Counted from the first letter of the stretch, positions 28,357 through 36,500 are shown. The stretch is DNA of 64,000 nt from Bifidobacterium pullorum DSM 20433 (GCF_000771405.1 NZ_JDUI01000007.1:155213-219212); one strand, 5' to 3'. Translations and numbers: made by a program. The notes: generated from the sequence alone by a model not told the origin.

Positions 28357-30285
28357 ATGGCAGAGGGTAGCAACGGAAGACGTCGTTTCTCCGACAAATG
28401 GGGCAAGCACGAGCTTGACGTGCTGGCTGTGCTGTCGTCAGCCTTCCCGCAATGGCTGACCTCCCGTCAGATCGCGCAGCGAGTCAAGGCGTACGCCGAC
28501 TCCTACGGGGAGTTGGCCGATCAGGCGGCCAAGGCCGCGTTCGCCAAGCAGTTCCAGCGCGACCGCGCCAAGCTCGCCGCCATGGGCATCGCCATCGAAT
28601 CGCGCCAGCCGGAGTATTCGTCGAAGTCGGAAGGTCAGGATTTCGCGTCCTACCGTCTGCAGTTGGGCGACGACCCCCGCATCCGCCTGCGTTTCGCGCA
28701 GGAGGATCTGCCGATTCTGGCTGCCGCCAACTATCTGGCCCGCTCGATGTCGATCTCCTCGGCCCCCTCGCAGCAGCAGATGCAGCAGCATGCCTCCCGC
28801 ACCGCGCCGCGCGTGCCGCAGACCCCCATCCCCGGACTGGGACTGGACTCGATCGCGCCGGGACTCGGGACGCAGGCGATTCCCGAAGCGCTGGTGAAGG
28901 TCATTGATTCGCGACGTTTCGCGGCGACCATCGACGTCGACGGGGAACTGCTCAACGTCGCCTACACCGATTCCGATGATCTGGCCATGTTCGTGCTGCA
29001 ACACCCCGGTGCCACCATCGTCAGCCCGCAGGAGGCTGTGGACGCCTTCCACCGTCGCCTCAACGCGGCGGCGCAGTTCCAGCTTGCCGACGAATCGGTC
29101 AGCCCCGCCACGGCCACCGTGGTCTCCCCGTCCATCAGCCGCCAGTCGGACCAGGACGAGGACGATCCCGAGCAGATGGCCGCGAACCAGAAGAAGAGCG
29201 CCTCGTTCCAGACCGGCAGCGAGGTCGACCGCCGTCTGCGGCTGATGCTGTTCCTGTCGGCGCACCTGGGGGAGGAGTTCTCCCTGGCCGAGCTGGCCGA
29301 ACGCTTCATCGGCACCCCGAAGAACGAGGATGAGCGGCGCAAGCATATCGCCACCATCCACAAGGACATCAACACCCTGACCACGGTTTCCGACGACGGC
29401 GAGATGGCCGGCAGCCAGTTCTTCGACATCGACTGGTCGCTGCTGGATTCCGAAGGCATCGTGTCCGCCACGAACTCCCTGGGCCTGGAACGGCTGGCTG
29501 GCATCTCCCCGCAGTATCTGAGCATGCTGACGGCCTCGGTCAACTATCTGGCGCATTCGCCGCTGCTGCCGGACGACCAGCGCGCCAAGGCGGATTCGCT
29601 GTTCCACAGGCTGCGCCGGTATGTGGAGCCGGGGGAGATCCCATGGCTGAGCCTGACCGGATACGAGGTGGAACCGCACAGCTTCTCGGTCGTCAAGCGC
29701 GCGATCTCCACCGATTCCCTGCTCGATATGGAGTATACGGACGGTTCGGGCCGCACCCGCCGCAAGCTGGTGGCCCCGGCCAAGATCTTCGTGGACGAGG
29801 GAGCGTACTACACGGCCGTGTGGACCGATGTGGCCGACGCCGCCCCCAAGGACAAACTCAAGTATGTCAAGAAGGACATGACGATCAACAAGGCCACCGG
29901 CCAGCCCCGAATCTGGCAGACGCTGCGTCTGGCCCGCATCGAGCGCGCCGAACTGGTCAAGCCCACGCAGAAGGTCGATATTCCCGATGTGCCGGTCAGC
30001 GAGCTGCGCAAGTGGAATTTCGACAACGGCACCCCCGCGGTGTTCATCACCGACCAGCCGCATCTGCCGTTCATCAAGACCCTGCCCGGCGCCACGGTGG
30101 AAAGCTGCGGCTCGGGCGAGAAGGTGCATCTGACGGTGTCCTCCGACTCCTGGTTCGTGGCCTTCTGCATCTCCCATGCCCGGCATATCCTGGCCGTCGC
30201 GCCGGAGACGCTGCGCACGATGATCATCGCCCGCGCGCAGCGTGAGCTCAGCGTCGGTCATCACGACGAGCCCTCGCAGCAGTAG
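28357..30285 (+). CDS. Fused PafB-PafC-like WYL-domain regulator
   Basis: A 642-residue protein with two tandem halves. Each begins with a helix-turn-helix (WLTSRQIAQRVKAYADSYGE near 30; FSLAELAERFIGTPKN near 310). The second half has a WYL domain (RRKLVAPAKIFVDEGAYYTA) and a C-terminal WCX region. Mycobacterial PafB and PafC are separate proteins of about 330 residues that together switch on the RecA-independent DNA damage response; here they look joined. The ATG follows GTGAGGACGA. A serine/glutamine-rich linker runs near residues 130-150. Mode of sensing is unknown. Confidence 0.83.
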   Translation: MAEGSNGRRRFSDKWGKHELDVLAVLSSAFPQWLTSRQIAQRVKAYADSYGELADQAAKAAFAKQFQRDRAKLAAMGIAIESRQPEYSSKSEGQDFASYRLQLGDDPRIRLRFAQEDLPILAAANYLARSMSISSAPSQQQMQQHASRTAPRVPQTPIPGLGLDSIAPGLGTQAIPEALVKVIDSRRFAATIDVDGELLNVAYTDSDDLAMFVLQHPGATIVSPQEAVDAFHRRLNAAAQFQLADESVSPATATVVSPSISRQSDQDEDDPEQMAANQKKSASFQTGSEVDRRLRLMLFLSAHLGEEFSLAELAERFIGTPKNEDERRKHIATIHKDINTLTTVSDDGEMAGSQFFDIDWSLLDSEGIVSATNSLGLERLAGISPQYLSMLTASVNYLAHSPLLPDDQRAKADSLFHRLRRYVEPGEIPWLSLTGYEVEPHSFSVVKRAISTDSLLDMEYTDGSGRTRRKLVAPAKIFVDEGAYYTAVWTDVADAAPKDKLKYVKKDMTINKATGQPRIWQTLRLARIERAELVKPTQKVDIPDVPVSELRKWNFDNGTPAVFITDQPHLPFIKTLPGATVESCGSGEKVHLTVSSDSWFVAFCISHARHILAVAPETLRTMIIARAQRELSVGHHDEPSQQ

Positions 30286-30295
30286 GGGAATTGTC

Positions 30296-30616
30296 ATGCC
30301 GTGGTGGATCTGGCTGCTGTTGGTGCTGTTCATGCTGGTGATGCTTCTCGCCGGTCTGGGGTACGCCGCATGGCACCTGTGGAAGGGGTTCCGCAAGGTC
30401 GCCGACACCGGAGCGGTCATCGGCGAGCATATGGCGGCCTTCGATGACGTTGCCGCGTCTTCGGAACCGGATATGGCGCCCGCGTTCACCCAACCGTTGC
30501 GTGCCACCATGGACCGATACAGCGACGCGCACGCCGACGTCATCCGCCGACGGGCGGGCAAACGCGAGCGTCATGTCGAGGCGTGGTCGCGCTGGCGTCG
30601 ATTCAACAACGACTGA
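30296..30616 (+). CDS. Small membrane protein of unknown function
   Basis: A 106-residue protein: one strongly hydrophobic N-terminal helix (WWIWLLLVLFMLVMLLAGL), then a soluble acidic-to-basic domain ending in an Arg/Trp-rich tail. I do not recognise a family. ATG at 30296 follows AGTAGGGGA, ten bases past the WYL regulator, and helY follows after 34 bases, so the three are probably one transcript. The similar position upstream of actinobacterial helY genes suggests a conserved but uncharacterised neighbour. Confidence 0.72.
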   Translation: MPWWIWLLLVLFMLVMLLAGLGYAAWHLWKGFRKVADTGAVIGEHMAAFDDVAASSEPDMAPAFTQPLRATMDRYSDAHADVIRRRAGKRERHVEAWSRWRRFNND

Positions 30617-30650
30617 GAACGATTGAGACAGAACGGAGCACGGTTTCACC

Positions 30651-33236
30651 ATGCCACGTCGCCATCACCGCCGCATCGCCGGCGATGCCACACCGACGCC
30701 CGGTTCCGGGCCCTCGCCTTCGCAGCGTTATGCGGCGTTCCGCAAAACCCAGCAACGCCGTTCCTCGGTGGCGGAACGGTTCGCGCAGACGCTGCCGTTC
30801 GAGATGGACGATTTCCAGCGCGAGGCCAATGACGCGCTGGAGGCCGACCACAACGTGCTGGTGGCGGCCCCGACCGGCGCGGGCAAGACCATCGTCGCCG
30901 ATTTCGCCATCTATCTGGCGCAGCATCGCAACGTCAAGGCGTTCTACACCACGCCGATCAAGGCGTTGAGCAACCAGAAGTACCACGATCTGGTGGCCGT
31001 ATACGGGACGGAACGCGTCGGTCTGCTCACCGGCGACACCTCAATCAACTCCGAGGCGGACATCGTGGTGATGACCACCGAGGTGCTGCGCAACATGCTG
31101 TACGAGCATTCGTCGACGCTGACCGCGCTGCGATACGTCATCCTCGACGAGGTGCACTATCTGGCGGACCGGTTCAGGGGACCGGTGTGGGAGGAGGTCA
31201 TCATCCACCTGCCCGAGAGCGTGCGTATCGTCGCGCTGTCCGCCACGGTCTCCAACGTCGAGGATTTCTCGGGATGGCTGTCCTCGGTGCGCGGCGAGAC
31301 CACGCTGATCGTCTCCGAACGCCGTCCCGTGCCGTTGGAACAGCATGTGATGGTTCAGGCCGACGACCGCACCGAACCCGAGCTCATCGACCTGTATCGG
31401 CATGATTCCGCGGGCCGGACCACCACCGCGCTGAACGCGCAACTCGTCCACCGTCTCGACCAACTGGACCGTCAGGCGGCCCGCCGAGCGGGGGAGGGAC
31501 GTGCGGACAAACGCCGGCGCCGCGGCGATCAGGACCGTCCGCGCCGCAGACCGGAACGCCACGTTCCCCGACGCTGGGCGGTGGTGGACGAGCTCAACTT
31601 CCTGGGCCTGCTGCCCGGCATCTACTTCATCTTCTCGCGCAACGGCTGCGACCAGGCCGTCGAACAATGCCTGAACGCCGGACTGGAGCTGACCGATGAC
31701 GATGAGGTCCGACGCATCCGCCGCATCGTGGACGAGATGGTCGAGGGGCAGCTGAGCGCGGAAGATCTCAAGGCGTTGCAGTTCTCGAAGTTCCGTTTCG
31801 CGCTCGAGGAGGGGTTCGCCTCCCATCACGCGGGTATGATCGCCCTGTTCCGGCAGATCGTCGAACGTCTGTTCGAAGAGGGGCTGATCAAGATGGTGTT
31901 CGCCACCGAGACCCTGGCGCTCGGCATCAACATGCCGGCACGCTGCGTGGTGGTCGAGAAACTGGAGAAATTCGACGGCACCGGGCATGTGGCGTTGACG
32001 CCGGGGGAGTTCACCCAGTTGACCGGCCGTGCCGGACGCCGCGGCATCGATACGATCGGCCACGCGGTGGTGGTGGACCATCACGGTTTCCTGCCGGCCA
32101 CCGCGGCCGCGCTGTCCAGCAAGCGCGTCTATCCGATTCATTCGAGTTTCCGGCCGACCTTCAATATGGCGGTCAACCTGCTGCATTCCAGCGATGTGCG
32201 CACGGCACGCGTCACCCTCGACCATTCGTTCGCCCAATGGGAGGCGAACGAGTCCGCAGGACAGCTCGAAACGCAGATGACCACGCTGGAGCACGCCATC
32301 GAAGGCTATGAGCTGGCGTTCGCCTGCGAACATGGCGATTTCAGGGAATTCATGACGATCCGCATGCAGCTGACCGAACTGGAACGCAACACACGCCGAC
32401 GCATCAAGCGTGAACCGTTCCGTTCCGAGCAGGAACGCAGCCGGGCGCTGCGCGAGGTCGACCGACGCATCGCACAGCTGCGCGGCGCGGAACAGGGCCA
32501 TCCCTGCCGGCAATGCCCCGACCTGCAGCGACACCTGACCTGGGGTCACCGCTGGGCCAGGGAGATGCGCGAACTCGAACGGGTGCGGCATCGGTATGAT
32601 TCACGCACCGGTTCGGTGGCACGGCAGTTCGACCGGATTTGCACGATCCTCACCGCATTGGGGTATCTGGACGAAACCGTGGATGCCGGGCGTTCCGACT
32701 TCCATCTGACCCAGGCCGGGCAGTTGCTCCGTCACCTGTACAGCGAACAGGATCTGACGCTGGCCCAGGCCCTGCGCGAAGGCGTGTTCGACGGATTGAC
32801 GCCCCCGCAGATGGCGGCGGTGGCCTCGTCTCTGATCTACGAGGCCCGGCGGGGCGGCGGGGGAGAACCGCGCCACTATCCGGGCGGACATCGCGGCGCG
32901 GTGGCCATGGCCGCGGAACAGCTGCGCCATATCGCGACCCGCGTCGAGGACCTGTGCGAGGATGCGGGGTTGGAAAGGCCGCGTCAGCTGGATTTCGGCA
33001 TGGCGGATATCATCCACGAATGGGCGCAGGGGGAGAGCCTTTCCCGTGTGCTGTACGGCACGGAGATGACCGGCGGCGACTTCGTGCGCAATGCGAAACG
33101 GCTTGCGGACGTCCTTCAGCAGATTGCGGTGGCCGAACCCTATCTGGGTGACCATGCGGAGGAGTTGGCGGACACCGCGCGACTGGCCGCCGACCAGGTC
33201 AACCGCGGCATCGTGGCGTATTCAGGGGTCGACTGA
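30651..33236 (+). CDS. HelY-type Ski2/DEVH-box RNA helicase
   Basis: An 861-residue superfamily 2 helicase. Walker A is AAPTGAGKTIVADFA, motif II DEVHYLADRFRGPVWEE, motif III SATVSN, and motif VI TQLTGRAGRRGID; the C-terminal arch-less domain is of the DSHCT type (NAKRLADVLQQIAVAEP). Actinobacterial relatives are annotated HelY. ATG at 30651 gives MPRRHHRR, preceded by an ACGGAGCACG site. Likely role is RNA unwinding in processing or decay, by analogy with Mtr4/Ski2. Confidence 0.9.
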   Translation: MPRRHHRRIAGDATPTPGSGPSPSQRYAAFRKTQQRRSSVAERFAQTLPFEMDDFQREANDALEADHNVLVAAPTGAGKTIVADFAIYLAQHRNVKAFYTTPIKALSNQKYHDLVAVYGTERVGLLTGDTSINSEADIVVMTTEVLRNMLYEHSSTLTALRYVILDEVHYLADRFRGPVWEEVIIHLPESVRIVALSATVSNVEDFSGWLSSVRGETTLIVSERRPVPLEQHVMVQADDRTEPELIDLYRHDSAGRTTTALNAQLVHRLDQLDRQAARRAGEGRADKRRRRGDQDRPRRRPERHVPRRWAVVDELNFLGLLPGIYFIFSRNGCDQAVEQCLNAGLELTDDDEVRRIRRIVDEMVEGQLSAEDLKALQFSKFRFALEEGFASHHAGMIALFRQIVERLFEEGLIKMVFATETLALGINMPARCVVVEKLEKFDGTGHVALTPGEFTQLTGRAGRRGIDTIGHAVVVDHHGFLPATAAALSSKRVYPIHSSFRPTFNMAVNLLHSSDVRTARVTLDHSFAQWEANESAGQLETQMTTLEHAIEGYELAFACEHGDFREFMTIRMQLTELERNTRRRIKREPFRSEQERSRALREVDRRIAQLRGAEQGHPCRQCPDLQRHLTWGHRWAREMRELERVRHRYDSRTGSVARQFDRICTILTALGYLDETVDAGRSDFHLTQAGQLLRHLYSEQDLTLAQALREGVFDGLTPPQMAAVASSLIYEARRGGGGEPRHYPGGHRGAVAMAAEQLRHIATRVEDLCEDAGLERPRQLDFGMADIIHEWAQGESLSRVLYGTEMTGGDFVRNAKRLADVLQQIAVAEPYLGDHAEELADTARLAADQVNRGIVAYSGVD

Positions 33237-33312
33237 TGGCGGAACCGGGAATACCCGGCACGTCCGAACTGTTTTGTAGCGTGGAAGCAACACATAAGGA
33301 GGCATAGGCACC

Positions 33313-33660
33313 ATGGCAGAACGCAGCCTGCGAGGCATGAGCATTGGAGCGAAATCGCTGGAATCCGACGAGAACGTGGATTTCGCTGCCAGAAACGACG
33401 TGGCATACGTCTGTCCGAAGGGACATCGGACGATTCTGCCGTTCGCGGAAGAGGCCGAGGTGCCCAACGAGTGGGAATGCCGTTGCGGCGCCACGGCGCA
33501 TCGCGAAGGCGACGAGGATGCGGAGGCCAACGAGATTACCAAGCCGACGCGCACCCACTGGGATATGCTGCTCGAACGCCGCAGCATCGAGGAATTGCAG
33601 ACCCTGCTGGAAAAGCGGTTGCAGATGCACCGCGACGGCTGGATTCCCGATTACGAGTGA
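33313..33660 (+). CDS. rbpA: RNA polymerase-binding protein RbpA
   Basis: A 115-residue actinobacterial transcription activator that binds sigma and the RNA polymerase beta' subunit and stabilises the open complex. N-terminal tail, then the zinc-bearing core (YVCPKGHRTILPFAEEAEVP, WECRCGA) and the C-terminal sigma-interacting domain (RTHWDMLLERRSIEELQTLL, ending GWIPDYE). ATG at 33313 follows AAGGAGG. A hairpin follows. Confidence 0.95.
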   Translation: MAERSLRGMSIGAKSLESDENVDFAARNDVAYVCPKGHRTILPFAEEAEVPNEWECRCGATAHREGDEDAEANEITKPTRTHWDMLLERRSIEELQTLLEKRLQMHRDGWIPDYE

Positions 33661-33692
33661 CGGGATTTTCCCCGACAGTCGTTTGGAATTCG

Positions 33693-33717
33693 GTGCCCGG
33701 TCATCTTGGCCGGGCAC
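33693..33717 (+). terminator. Possible terminator after rbpA
   Basis: A 10-bp stem GTGCCCGGTC / GGCCGGGCAC (one G-T pair) with loop ATCTT, 33 bases past the rbpA stop, without a T run. Confidence 0.5.
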
Positions 33718-33784
33718 ACTGGTGAATCGGCATCTTGGCCCTTGGCCGCTTTGCCCGCATCAATCGCCTGAGAGGAGCATGACC

Positions 33785-34516
33785 ATGGCGAACCATCCGA
33801 AGAACGTCGTCCTGCTGGATCTGGACGGCACGCTCACGCAATCCGACCCGGGCATCATCGCCTGCGTCATCAAGGCGTTCGAGGGGCTGGGGCTGCCCGT
33901 GCCGGATGACGAGGAGCTGCATCGCTTCATCGGCCCGGCCATCATCGAATCGCTCCGTCGCAACCATGTGCCCGAGGACATGCTGGACCGCGGCGTGGAG
34001 ATCTATCGTGACTTCTACGCCAACCAGGCCATCTTCGACGATCCGAACAACCCGGGCCAGAAGGTTCCGGGCCGTCTGGTCAACACCGTGTACAAGGGGA
34101 TTCCCGAGCAGCTCGCGCAGCTGCGCGCCAAGGGATACTATCTGGCCATCGCCACCTGCAAGCCCGAATACCAGGCCTTGCCGATCTGCGAGCATTTCCA
34201 TGTCAATGAGATGGTGGACGGCATCTACGGAGCCAGCCGCGACAATTCCCGCATCGACAAGGACCAGGTGATCCGCTATTGCTTCGACCTGATCGGTTTT
34301 GACGCCGAAGCCGGCGACCGTGCCGTCATGGTGGGCGACCGCTGGACCGACATCGACGGCGCGCGAGCCTGCGGCATCGACACGATTGGCTGCCGTTGGG
34401 GCTATGCGGAGCCGGGGGAGATGGAGGAGCACGGCGCGGCCGTCATCATCGACAGCGTGGACCAGCTCACCGACGCTGTGGACCAGTATTTCGCATCCAG
34501 CACGGCGCTCAATTAG
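33785..34516 (+). CDS. HAD-family phosphatase, phosphoglycolate phosphatase-like
   Basis: A 243-residue haloacid dehalogenase-fold phosphatase. Motif I DLDGTLTQSD has both nucleophilic and acid Asp; motif II is AIATCKPE, motif IV MVGDRWTDIDGARACG. The cap domain resembles Gph/PgmB. It probably dephosphorylates a small sugar phosphate; the substrate is not clear. Of two in-frame ATGs (33779, 33785) the second has better spacing from GAGGAG. It is the last + gene before the terminus repeats. Confidence 0.83.
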   Translation: MANHPKNVVLLDLDGTLTQSDPGIIACVIKAFEGLGLPVPDDEELHRFIGPAIIESLRRNHVPEDMLDRGVEIYRDFYANQAIFDDPNNPGQKVPGRLVNTVYKGIPEQLAQLRAKGYYLAIATCKPEYQALPICEHFHVNEMVDGIYGASRDNSRIDKDQVIRYCFDLIGFDAEAGDRAVMVGDRWTDIDGARACGIDTIGCRWGYAEPGEMEEHGAAVIIDSVDQLTDAVDQYFASSTALN

Positions 34517-34531
34517 GAAATACCGTTTTCG

Positions 34532-34574
34532 GGATTTGTGTACCGCACCACGGTGGTACGGTACACAAATCCCA
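34532..34574. terminator. Long hairpin behind the HAD gene
   Basis: GGGATTTGTGTACCG pairs perfectly over 15 bp with CGGTACACAAATCCC, and the inner CCACGGTGG can pair too. It starts 16 bases after the HAD stop and may end its transcript, though it has no T run. It is also the leftmost and longest member of the 51-bp repeat family. Confidence 0.5.
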
Positions 34575-34838
34575 AACAGCCATTTTTGGCGGTTCCGTAC
34601 CATGCCATCGTGGTACGCAATTCCCAAAGAGCACTTTCGATGGTTCCGTACCGTACCACGATGGTACGCAATCCTAAAAAGCCATTTCCTGTGGTTCCGT
34701 ACCGTACCACTGTGGTACAAAATCCCGAAAAGCCCATTTCGATGATTCCGTACCGTACCACAAGCCTGTGCCGTATTGAAGAATGGCGGAATTCCGTCGT
34801 TTGTAATTCAAGCGGTGGTTCGTGGTACGGTACGGAAC
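34540..34838. repeat. 51-bp tandem repeats, each with a GTACCA-N3-TGGTAC palindrome
   Basis: Units start at 34591, 34642, 34693 and 34744, exactly 51 bases apart, each opening with GGTTCCGTACC (GATTCC in the fourth, which decays after 20 bases). A fifth, 57-base variant lies at the left edge. Units 2 and 3 hold GTACCA-N3-TGGTAC. At 34821-34838 an 18-base perfect inverted copy of 34643-34660 appears. Repeat spacing and palindromes suggest a protein-binding array or structured DNA; no known family is recognised. Confidence 0.85.
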
Positions 34839-34880
34839 GAGTTGTACAGGGATTTTGACGTTCTGTACCACAACGGGACA

Positions 34881-35165
34881 CACTAGAACTCCAGAGAACC
34901 ACAAATCTCCAGAAGAATACAGGACCCAGAGAAACACAGAACTCCAGAGAACTCCAGAGAGACACTGATCTCCAGAAGAATACAGAGCCCAAAGAAACCA
35001 TAGAATTCCAGAGAAACAGAGAACCCCAAAAGAATACAGAATCCCAAAACCCACAGAACTCCAAAAGAATACAGAGCCCAAAGAAACCACAAAACTGCAA
35101 AGGAGAATACAGAACTTCAGAAAATCACAGAACCACAGGAGAACTCAGGAGAATACAGAACCACA
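34881..35165. repeat. T-poor repeat tract with AGAATACAG and CAGAGAA motifs
   Basis: Some 285 bases almost without T on the + strand, made of irregularly spaced copies of AGAATACAG (34914, 34977, 35031, 35066, 35104 and 35150) amid ACTCCAGAGAA and CCCAAAGAAACC variants. Spacing is 35-63 bases and not regular. It lies just left of the dif-like site. The strand asymmetry is extreme compared with the flanks. Confidence 0.8.
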
Positions 35166-35220
35166 GCGATGACACGGTCCCACAAGCGACACATTGAATC
35201 GGAGCGCCATACGTTCGTTA

Positions 35221-35248
35221 TTATCCGATAATGTACGTTATGTCAGAT
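35221..35248. other. dif: Candidate chromosomal dif site (XerCD recombination)
   Basis: Reads as XerC arm TTATCCGATAA, 6-bp centre TGTACG, XerD arm TTATGTCAGAT. Aligned with Escherichia coli dif it matches 18 of 28 positions, including ATAATGTA and TTATGT, and 9 of 11 in the XerD arm. dif resolves chromosome dimers at the terminus. The location, in a gene-free gap where genes switch from + to -, agrees with this. The match was found by eye, so a proper search is needed. Confidence 0.7.
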
Positions 35249-35279
35249 TTACAAGACAGATATGTCAGATTTACAAGAC
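35239..35279. repeat. Direct repeat of the XerD-side half of the dif-like site
   Basis: TATGTCAGATTTACAAGAC occurs at 35239-35257 and again, perfectly, at 35261-35279. The first copy overlaps the XerD arm and its right flank. The pattern could be a leftover of an element that used dif, or an extra XerD-binding half site. Confidence 0.85.
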
Positions 35280-35311
35280 CAACAGGTAAACATACCATCA
35301 CCTACCTCATT

Positions 35312-35358
35312 CTGTGACGCTACCTCACCCTGTGACTCTGGCACTTCCTGTGACTCTG
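35312..35358. repeat. Three short TGTGAC repeats
   Basis: TGTGACGC at 35312 and TGTGACTCTG at 35331 and 35349, spaced 18-19 bases. They share GACTCTG with the dispersed repeat that lies 50 bases further right. Confidence 0.6.
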
Positions 35359-35399
35359 ACACAATGGGAAAACCCGGAAAATCAACGTTTTAGGGAATA

Positions 35400-35426
35400 G
35401 ATCACGGTCACGATGTGTCAGAGTCC
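35400..35426. repeat. Dispersed repeat copy, reversed
   Basis: Twenty-seven bases (GATCACGGTCACGATGTGTC then AGAGTCC) that are the exact reverse complement of 26218-26244. The family also occurs at 11884-11953 and 13418-13437. Confidence 0.85.
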
Positions 35427-35454
35427 GGTTTGGCGCTCGGGTGTACGGCGGAAT

Positions 35455-35820
35455 TCACCGGGCGTTCGGGTGGATGGCGGCGCCCAGCTCGGTATACATG
35501 GAGCGTCTGGCCTGCAGGAACATCAGCACCAGCTCCGCGGCGATCAGCAGAATCAGCACCATGCCGGCAGGCCATGCCGCCTTGAGATAGAATCCCCGAG
35601 CCGCTGAGCCGAAGGATCCGATACACACCTTGCCGATGACAAATGGCACGGCTGCAAGTACAACCGACGCGAACTGGGCGCCGATCACGCCCCAGCTCAC
35701 CTGATCGACCGGCGGATGACCGGGTTGCAGCAGTTTGCCGCGAATCACACAGAGCACGCAGATGACAATCATCCAGACCACGGCGATGATCCACACCAGC
35801 GCCGGCAGCACATCAAGCAT
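35455..35820 (-). CDS. Small multi-pass membrane protein of unknown function
   Basis: A 121-residue protein with three hydrophobic segments (LPALVWIIAVVWMIVICVLCV; GVIGAQFASVVLAAVPFVIG; PAGMVLILLIAAELVLMFL). No family recognised. ATG at 35820 follows GGGGGAGTGG. It lies directly downstream of the MerR gene on the same strand and is the gene nearest the dif-like site on the right. A competing frame (35408-35794) looks like a shadow because it lacks membrane periodicity. Confidence 0.68.
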   Translation of the reverse strand: MLDVLPALVWIIAVVWMIVICVLCVIRGKLLQPGHPPVDQVSWGVIGAQFASVVLAAVPFVIGKVCIGSFGSAARGFYLKAAWPAGMVLILLIAAELVLMFLQARRSMYTELGAAIHPNAR

Positions 35821-35852
35821 GCGTCCACTCCCCCTCGATCGATTGGCGTCGC

Positions 35853-36500
35853 TTAGGCCGCCTGCCTAGCGGCGCGCTGCGCCTCCAGTTTCTTGCGCAT
35901 GCGCATAACGGTAAGGTCGTCGATCGGCCGGCCGCTGGACAGCGTCGCCGGACGGGCCTGCAGATCAACGTAATCCTCCTGCTGCAGGGCCTCATCGATC
36001 TGGTGCCACAGCGATCCCACGGAAACGCCGAACACCGCCTTGCCGCTTTGCAGCAGTTCCAGCATCTGCTCGCTGGTCACGCATTCGTACACATGCTGAC
36101 CGTCGCACATGATGGTCACGTCCGCAAGCTGACGCGTGGTACGGCGGGACAGGAAACCGATGGCCGCGGTGACGTTCTGCAGGTTGACGCCGGCATCCAG
36201 CAATCGCTTGGACACCGCGAGAATCACGACATCCTTGAACGAATACAGGCGACGTGAACCCGAACCATGCGACGGAGTAATCGAGGGTTCGACGATCTGC
36301 TTACGCGCCCAGTAATCCAACTGGCGATAGGTGATGCCGGCGACCTTGGAGGCCACGGTGCCGCGATATCCTCGCTTGACATCCTCGGCGTCGTCGCTGG
36401 CGAACAACTCCCCCTGCACCGCGCCTTCGGCGGACAGATCGGTACGCTCCTTCAGCGGCACATGCAGATGCAGGCCAAGGTCGTCACGCTGTGCAGCCAT
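35853..36500 (-). CDS. MerR-family transcriptional regulator
   Basis: A 215-residue regulator. After a 40-residue leader the MerR helix-turn-helix reads VASKVAGITYRQLDYWARK, followed by SGSRRLYSFKDVVILAVSKRLLDAGVNLQNV, and a C-terminal effector-like region with no metal-binding cysteines. Actinobacteria keep such a gene beside the GarA-type FHA gene. ATG at 36500 follows AGGAGAGG. Targets are unknown. Confidence 0.88.
   Translation of the reverse strand: MAAQRDDLGLHLHVPLKERTDLSAEGAVQGELFASDDAEDVKRGYRGTVASKVAGITYRQLDYWARKQIVEPSITPSHGSGSRRLYSFKDVVILAVSKRLLDAGVNLQNVTAAIGFLSRRTTRQLADVTIMCDGQHVYECVTSEQMLELLQSGKAVFGVSVGSLWHQIDEALQQEDYVDLQARPATLSSGRPIDDLTVMRMRKKLEAQRAARQAA

Larger units (their letters stand above)
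34517..35454. other. Gene-free terminus region carrying repeats and a dif-like site
   Basis: Some 940 bases without a credible coding gene, between the HAD phosphatase (+) and a small membrane protein (-). Contents in order: a hairpin and 51-bp repeats with inverted copy (34532-34838), a T-poor repeat tract (34881-35165), a dif-like XerCD site with a duplicated half (35221-35279), three CTGTGAC repeats (35312-35358), and a copy of the dispersed repeat (35400-35426). The last part is AT-rich for this genome. Gene orientation changes across it. Confidence 0.8.

Noticed and set aside
30728..33155. Several - strand frames under helY
   Set aside because: No homology-like motifs, and composition follows the antisense of helY.
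34540..34838. Possible CRISPR array
   Set aside because: The units abut with no unique spacers, and no cas genes are in the window.
34513..35100. A 195-residue - strand frame with 17-residue repeats (VVRYGT... and SLGSVFFW...) across the terminus block
   Set aside because: The 51-bp period is a multiple of three, so all frames on both strands stay open and repeat; a matching + frame (34538-34858) exists too. It has no ribosome site, its composition is extreme, and it overlaps the HAD stop. I treat it as non-coding repeat DNA.
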